NCBI RefSeq assembly: GCF_002086735.1
Contig: NZ_MVIJ01000003.1
Span: 62,001-126,000 of the forward strand
DNA from: Mycobacterium scrofulaceum
Lineage (GTDB): Bacteria; Actinomycetota; Actinomycetes; Mycobacteriales; Mycobacteriaceae
Length of the DNA: 64,000 bases
Reading direction: 5' to 3'
In this document: positions 59,661 through 64,000 of the stretch, piece after piece
Layout of the letters: every line of letters starts with the position of its first letter
Position numbering within the stretch: position 1 is the stretch's first letter
Made by a program: the position numbers and the translations under genes
Notes under the pieces: model-generated
Told to the model about the DNA's origin: nothing
Seen by the model: only the letters and a program-made list of their open reading frames with translations
Databases searched by the model: none

Positions 59661-61151
59661 TCAGCCGAGCGTGAACGGGTCGCGAGTCTCTCCGGACAGC
59701 TCCACCCAGACCGCTTTGGTCTCGGTGAAGTCCTTCACGGCGTCGATGCCGTTCTCCCGTCCGATGCCGCTGTAGCCGATGCCACCGAACGGAACATGAG
59801 GCGCGACGACTCGATAAGCGTTGACCCACACCGTGCCGGCCCGCAGCTTGGCGGCCACCCGGTGCGCGCGGTGGACGTCCTTGGTCCACACAGCCGCGGC
59901 CAGTCCGAACTCGGTGCCGTTGGCCGCGGCGACGGCTTCGTCTTCGTCTTCGAAGGTCATCACCGCCAGCACGGGTCCGAAGATCTCCTCGGCGACGGCC
60001 CGCATCGACGGGTCGACGCCGGTCAGCACCGTTGGCTTGACGAAGAACCCGCCGAGGTCGCTGGCGGGCTCGCCGCCGTAGGCGACCGTCGCCCCCTGCT
60101 CACGTGCGGAAGCGAAGTGCGACAGCACCTTTTCGTACTGCGGCAAGTTGGACACCGGACCCATCTCGGTCGTCGGGTCCTTCGGGTCGCCCAGTTTGAT
60201 GGTCGCCGCCCGCGCGACGATCTTCTCCACCAACGCGTCCGCGACGCTGCGGTCTACCAGCAGGCGCGAGCCCGCCAGACACGTCTGGCCGGTGGCGGCG
60301 AAGACGCCGGCGATCACCCCGTTGGCCGCGGCGTCGAGGTCAGCATCGGCGAACACCACTTGCGCCGACTTGCCGCCGAGTTCGAGTGAGAACCGGGTCA
60401 TGTTCTCGATCGCGGCCTTGCCGACGTGAATGCCGGTGGCCGTCGACCCGGTGAACGCGACCTTGTCGACGCCCGGGTGCGACGCCAGCGCGGCACCCGT
60501 CTCCGGTCCCCAGCCGGTGACGACGTTGATCACGCCCGGCGGAAAACCGGCCTCGGCGAACAGCTTTGCGAACGCCAATGTCGACGTCGGGGTGTGATCG
60601 CTTGGCTTGACGACGAACGTGCAACCCGCGGCCAGCCCGGCGGCCAACTTCCAGGTCAACAGCAGTAGCGGTGAGTTCCAGGGCGTGATCGCGCCGACCA
60701 CGCCGACGGGCTCATGGCGGGTGTAGACGAAGTAGTTGGGCTTGTCCACCGGTATGACGTCGCCCTGCAGCTTGTCTGCCAGCCCGCCATAGTAAAAGTA
60801 GTAATCCGGCAGCGACCGCATCTGGCCGACCATTTCGCGAACCAGCTTGCCGCCGTCACGCACCTCGAGTTCGGCGAGCTGGTCGGCTTCGCGTGCGATG
60901 ATCTCACCGAGTCGGTGCAGTAGCTTGCCGCGGGCGGTCGCAGTGAGCGCACCCCACGGTCCATTCAGCGCGGCACGGGCGGCGCCGACGGCGCGATCCA
61001 CATCGGCCGCCGCGGCATTGGGCACGCGCGCCCAGGGCCTGCCAGTGAAGGGATCAACGCTGTCGTAGGTCAATCCCGACGCAGCGGAGGATGATTCGCC
61101 CCCAATCAGGAGGTCGAACTGGACCAACGTCTCGGTCGCGGTGTCGGTCAT
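59661..61151 (-). CDS. Aldehyde dehydrogenase (NAD(P)+-dependent)
   Basis: A 496-residue ALDH: GAITPWNSPLLLLTWKL, FTGSTATGIHVGKAA, LELGGKSAQVV, nucleophile C291 in TGQTCLAGSRL, EIFGPVLAV and PFGGIGYSGIGRENG. All catalytic residues are present. Nineteen nt upstream of the flavin reductase, 10 nt after the crotonase. It differs from ALDH 12935-14428 in sequence and so is not a recent duplicate. Confidence 0.93.
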   Translation of the reverse strand: MTDTATETLVQFDLLIGGESSSAASGLTYDSVDPFTGRPWARVPNAAAADVDRAVGAARAALNGPWGALTATARGKLLHRLGEIIAREADQLAELEVRDGGKLVREMVGQMRSLPDYYFYYGGLADKLQGDVIPVDKPNYFVYTRHEPVGVVGAITPWNSPLLLLTWKLAAGLAAGCTFVVKPSDHTPTSTLAFAKLFAEAGFPPGVINVVTGWGPETGAALASHPGVDKVAFTGSTATGIHVGKAAIENMTRFSLELGGKSAQVVFADADLDAAANGVIAGVFAATGQTCLAGSRLLVDRSVADALVEKIVARAATIKLGDPKDPTTEMGPVSNLPQYEKVLSHFASAREQGATVAYGGEPASDLGGFFVKPTVLTGVDPSMRAVAEEIFGPVLAVMTFEDEDEAVAAANGTEFGLAAAVWTKDVHRAHRVAAKLRAGTVWVNAYRVVAPHVPFGGIGYSGIGRENGIDAVKDFTETKAVWVELSGETRDPFTLG

Positions 61152-61161
61152 CGCCTCCTCC

Positions 61162-61944
61162 TCATCTTGTTCGGGGTTTCTTCTTGTTGTTCAACGAGTC
61201 CGGGGTAGCCCCGGCGTTGCCAAGGTCGGTGAAGAACTTGCCGTGCCGGGCGGCGACACTGGGGGTCAGATCGCGGGCCTCCCACATCGCGCGAACGGTG
61301 CCCTGCACGCCATTGGGTCTGCGCGCGGCGATTTCGGAGGCCAGTTCGAAGGCGCGGACGCGTAATTGGTCGTCCGGGACCACCTCGGTCACCAGCCCGA
61401 TTCGCAGCGCGGTCTGCGCCGACATCCGCTCCTCGCTGCCGAGCAGCGCCCAGCGCATCACCTCGCCGTAGGGCACGCCAAGGGCCAGCATGCCCATCGG
61501 CTCCAGCGCCGAGACGATGCCCGCGTTGGCATGTGGGTCAAAGAAGGTGGCCGTCTCACTGCAGATCGAAAAGTCGCACTGGTTGACGAAGTACATGGCG
61601 CCGCCGGCCACGATGCCGTGCAGTGCCGCGATCACCGGCTTCCACACCTTGTGTGCCTTCGGCCCCAGCAATTCTCCCGGATCCTCTTGATTGAAGATCG
61701 GTCGGTGCTTCCACCAGGTGCCCTCGGTCACGTCGATGCCGGTGCAGAAGGCGCGCTCGCCGTTGGCGCACAGCACCGCGGCCCGGATGTCCTCGTCGTC
61801 GCGCACTCGGGCCCACACCGCGGCGAGTTCGGCGGCCATCTGTTCGGTGAAGCTGTTCATTTTCTCGGGCCGGTTGAGCGCCACGGTGGCGACGTGGTCG
61901 GCGACCTGGAGTTCAATAGTGGCAAGGTCGGTCTGCTCGATCAT
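61162..61944 (-). CDS. Crotonase-family protein
   Basis: A 260-residue crotonase: LNRPEKMNSFTEQM, FCTGIDVTEGTWWKHRP, LHGIVAGGAMYFVNQCDF and DPHANAGIVSALEPMGMLAL. Neither hydratase Glu is present (GGAMYF; NAGIVS), so activity may be isomerase- or lyase-like. ATG 61944 overlaps the ligase stop (ATGA). In the leftward operon between the ligase and ALDH. Confidence 0.86.
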   Translation of the reverse strand: MIEQTDLATIELQVADHVATVALNRPEKMNSFTEQMAAELAAVWARVRDDEDIRAAVLCANGERAFCTGIDVTEGTWWKHRPIFNQEDPGELLGPKAHKVWKPVIAALHGIVAGGAMYFVNQCDFSICSETATFFDPHANAGIVSALEPMGMLALGVPYGEVMRWALLGSEERMSAQTALRIGLVTEVVPDDQLRVRAFELASEIAARRPNGVQGTVRAMWEARDLTPSVAARHGKFFTDLGNAGATPDSLNNKKKPRTR

Positions 61945-63548
61945 CGTCGCTCCTCGGTCGATCCGGTCGATACCGGCATCTTCCCACCCGACTGGCTGAC
62001 GTGGTTCACCTGGTTAGCGATCTCGCGTTTGAGGATCTTGCCCGCGGGCCCCAACGGGAACTCACGCCAGAACACGAACCGGCGCGGCTGCTTGTAACCG
62101 GCCAATTCCGCGCGGCACAACGCAGCCAGTTCCGCAGTCAGTGCGTCCTGATCGCCGACGTGGGATTTGGCAATCACGGCGGCCACCGGCGTCTCACCCC
62201 ACTCGGGGTCAGGCACCCCGACCACCGCAACCATGTCGACATCGGAGTGCTGCGCGATCACCCGCTCAATCTCCGCCGGGTAGACATTGAACCCGCCGGA
62301 GATGATCAGATCGGTCTTGCGACCGGTGATGTGGAGGTAGCCCTCCTCGTCAAGGTAGCCCAAGTCGCCGGAGCGCAGCCCATCAGGACGGAACGTCTCG
62401 GCGGTCTGCTCGGGCCGGTTCCAGTAGCCAATCGCGTTGGCGGGGCTGGTGATGACGATTTCGCCGACATCGCCGGGCGGGGCGTCGTTGCCGTCGACGT
62501 CGATGACGCGGATCACGCACATCGGGGTTTCCTGTCCGCATGAGGTCGCGATCGAGGTTTTGCCGGCGACGATGTCGCGGTGATCTTGCGGGGTGAGGAT
62601 CGTTGCCTGTCCTCCGCATTCGGTGAGGCCGTAGCGCTGTTGCAGCTCGCAGCCGAGCAGGTCCATTGCCTTACGTGCCAGGCCCGGCGGCACTGGGGCC
62701 GAACCATAGGAGATGCGCCGTAGGCTCGACATGTCCCGCGGTGGGCCGTCTTCGAGGATCGCCAGCGTCCGGTGCAGCATCGTCGGGATGAAGGTCGTGA
62801 ACGTGATCGCACTGCGTTCGATCTCGTCGATCACCGCCTGCGGGTCGAATCTCTGATGGATCACCATGGTCTGACCGAGATAGAGCCAAGACACCGTGCG
62901 GACCATGCCGCCTGCAGTAAAGAACGGTGTCGTCGCGAGCATGACGTCGGAGCGGTTGGCCTCGGTGACCAGGTTCGTGTCGGCCGCCTGGTAGAGCAGG
63001 GCGCGATGAGTGTGCATCACACCTTTGGCGCGACCGGTGGTACCGCTGGTGTACAAGATGAACGCCACGTCGTCCGGCGTGATGTCGCGGCGCTCGGCGC
63101 CGGGCTGCGCTTGCGCCAGCGCCGTCTCGTAGTCGGTGACCAACTCGCTCGTGCCGAGCATTGAGTGCGCGCCCACGCCTAATATCAGTGCCAGCTCGGT
63201 TAATTCGCCCAGGAACTTGTCCAAGTGGTCGGCGTGGATGATCACCGCTCGTGCGCCGGAGTCGTCGCGGACGTGGGCGACTTCGTCGGGAGCCAGCCTG
63301 ATGTTCACCGGCACCGTGATCAGCCCGGCTTTGGCCAGGCCGAACGAGATCTCAGGCCATTCGATGCAGTTGCGGGCGATCACCATCACCCGGTCGCCCG
63401 GTACCAGCCCCCGTCCGATCAGGAAGGCGGCGAGCCGCCGGGCTCTGTCGTCGACCTGCGACCAGGTAAGCGCCCGGTCGGCATCGACCAGCGCACGCTT
63501 GTCGGGGTAGCGGCGGGAGTTGTTGGTCGCGATGTCACCGATGAGCAT
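61941..63548 (-). CDS. Acyl-CoA ligase (AMP-forming, FadD-type)
   Basis: A 535-residue ANL ligase: ILYTSGTTGRAKGVMHTHRA (Ala for Pro in the P-loop), RYGLTECGG, GLRSGDLGYLDEEGYLHITGRKTDLIISGGFNVYPAEIE and catalytic Lys in GPAGKILKREI. ATG 63548 is the likely start; TTG 63566, which overlaps the dioxygenase stop, is possible but has no good ribosome site. It would activate an acid released by the dioxygenase route. Confidence 0.9.
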   Translation of the reverse strand: MLIGDIATNNSRRYPDKRALVDADRALTWSQVDDRARRLAAFLIGRGLVPGDRVMVIARNCIEWPEISFGLAKAGLITVPVNIRLAPDEVAHVRDDSGARAVIIHADHLDKFLGELTELALILGVGAHSMLGTSELVTDYETALAQAQPGAERRDITPDDVAFILYTSGTTGRAKGVMHTHRALLYQAADTNLVTEANRSDVMLATTPFFTAGGMVRTVSWLYLGQTMVIHQRFDPQAVIDEIERSAITFTTFIPTMLHRTLAILEDGPPRDMSSLRRISYGSAPVPPGLARKAMDLLGCELQQRYGLTECGGQATILTPQDHRDIVAGKTSIATSCGQETPMCVIRVIDVDGNDAPPGDVGEIVITSPANAIGYWNRPEQTAETFRPDGLRSGDLGYLDEEGYLHITGRKTDLIISGGFNVYPAEIERVIAQHSDVDMVAVVGVPDPEWGETPVAAVIAKSHVGDQDALTAELAALCRAELAGYKQPRRFVFWREFPLGPAGKILKREIANQVNHVSQSGGKMPVSTGSTEERR

Positions 63549-63562
63549 CAGATGAAGTCCGT

Positions 63563-64000
63563 TCAAATCAGGAAAGCGAGTGTCTCGACCGGGCCGCTTG
63601 CGTCGATCAGGTGCACGATCTTGCGAATCAGCCGGGGGCCGTCCTGTGACAAGCGAATCGTGTGGATAACCCGGCCGGCCCAGAAGCGTTGACGTAGACG
63701 GTATTCGAATAGAGCGAAGTTGGATTCCACGGTGACGGAGTCGGCGCCCGTTTCCACCACCTCGCTGTTGGAGACCACGCGCCGCATTACCGACGGCGGT
63801 GTCTGGGAGTGCCGGTTGCCCGTGTTGAGCTGAGCCACCCGGCTTTTGATCCGTCGCCGGTTGTCGTTGATGTAGGCCAGCGTGGTGCGCGGGTCATCGT
63901 CGGGGTGCATCGGGACGCGGTACTCGACCGTGTCGTCGTCATCGGCCCACAGCGCTTCCCACTCCGAGTAGCGGCCCTCGTCGGCCAGCCGCGCTTCCAG
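63563..64000 (-). CDS. Ring-hydroxylating dioxygenase small (beta) subunit, 5' truncated by window edge
   Basis: The open frame continues past the end of the window; about 145 residues are visible, including the C-terminus. LADEGRYSEWEALWADDDDTVEYRVP, RRRIKSRVAQLNTGNRHSQTPPS and NFALFEYRLRQRFWAGRVIHTIRLS match the NTF2-like beta subunit of Rieske aromatic dioxygenases. The catalytic alpha subunit should lie beyond 64000. It overlaps the ligase region by a few bases and heads the nine-gene leftward operon as far as visible. Confidence 0.85.
   Translation of the reverse strand: MEARLADEGRYSEWEALWADDDDTVEYRVPMHPDDDPRTTLAYINDNRRRIKSRVAQLNTGNRHSQTPPSVMRRVVSNSEVVETGADSVTVESNFALFEYRLRQRFWAGRVIHTIRLSQDGPRLIRKIVHLIDASGPVETLAFLI

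Overview
The window is high-GC actinobacterial DNA. The gene content points strongly to a Mycobacterium/Mycolicibacterium-type organism: a mycofactocin-type SDR, an LLM (F420-type) oxidoreductase, a TIGR00027-type methyltransferase, dense FadE/FadD/EchA-like paralogues, TetR/GntR control and many ATGA/GTGA gene overlaps. I count 62 coding sequences, two of them cut by the window edges. I see no rRNA, tRNA, insertion sequence, phage gene or CRISPR array. No gene-free stretch exceeds about 220 bases.

Nearly every gene belongs to acyl-CoA catabolism. There are twelve acyl-CoA dehydrogenase (ACAD) genes holding fourteen ACAD modules, five acyl-CoA ligases, five crotonases, five SDRs, five thiolase-like proteins, two MaoC-type hydratases, a DUF35 partner, two aldehyde dehydrogenases, two double-hotdog thioesterases, a CaiB/BaiF CoA-transferase, an acetyl-CoA hydrolase/transferase-like protein, a P450, a 3Fe-4S ferredoxin, two amidohydrolases and the end of a ring-hydroxylating dioxygenase small subunit.

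Layout. 1-7749: end of a crotonase; a leftward SDR/ACAD/ACAD/SDR operon; a divergent rightward thiolase-DUF35/thiolase/crotonase operon. 7775-9336: GntR regulator and thioesterase. 9445-12819: leftward ACAD trio. 12935-17387: rightward ALDH/CoA-transferase/VOC/SDR operon. 17400-25758: leftward thiolase/P450/ligase/fused ACAD/CoA-transferase/SDR operon. 25933-28569: ligase, unknown 100-aa protein, membrane protein. 28615-32625: methyltransferase, amidohydrolase, TetR, two split-barrel proteins and a tiny acidic peptide. 32631-38612: divergent thiolase/DUF35/DUF2889 and MaoC/aldolase-like/ligase operons. 38623-42737: tandem-TetR regulator, amidohydrolase, ACAD. 42958-47769: ferredoxin, a second fused ACAD, and a convergent ACAD pair. 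47863-55176: rightward seven-gene beta-oxidation operon. 55338-64000: leftward nine-gene operon ending beyond the window in a ring-hydroxylating dioxygenase gene.

Taken together (inference) the genes encode activation, multiple rounds of alpha/beta-heteromeric ACAD dehydrogenation, hydration, and thiolytic or retro-aldol cleavage of one or more bulky branched or cyclic acids (steroid- or terpenoid-like). The substrate cannot be read from sequence. At least four short operator-like motifs recur at distant promoters and divide the window into several candidate sub-regulons.
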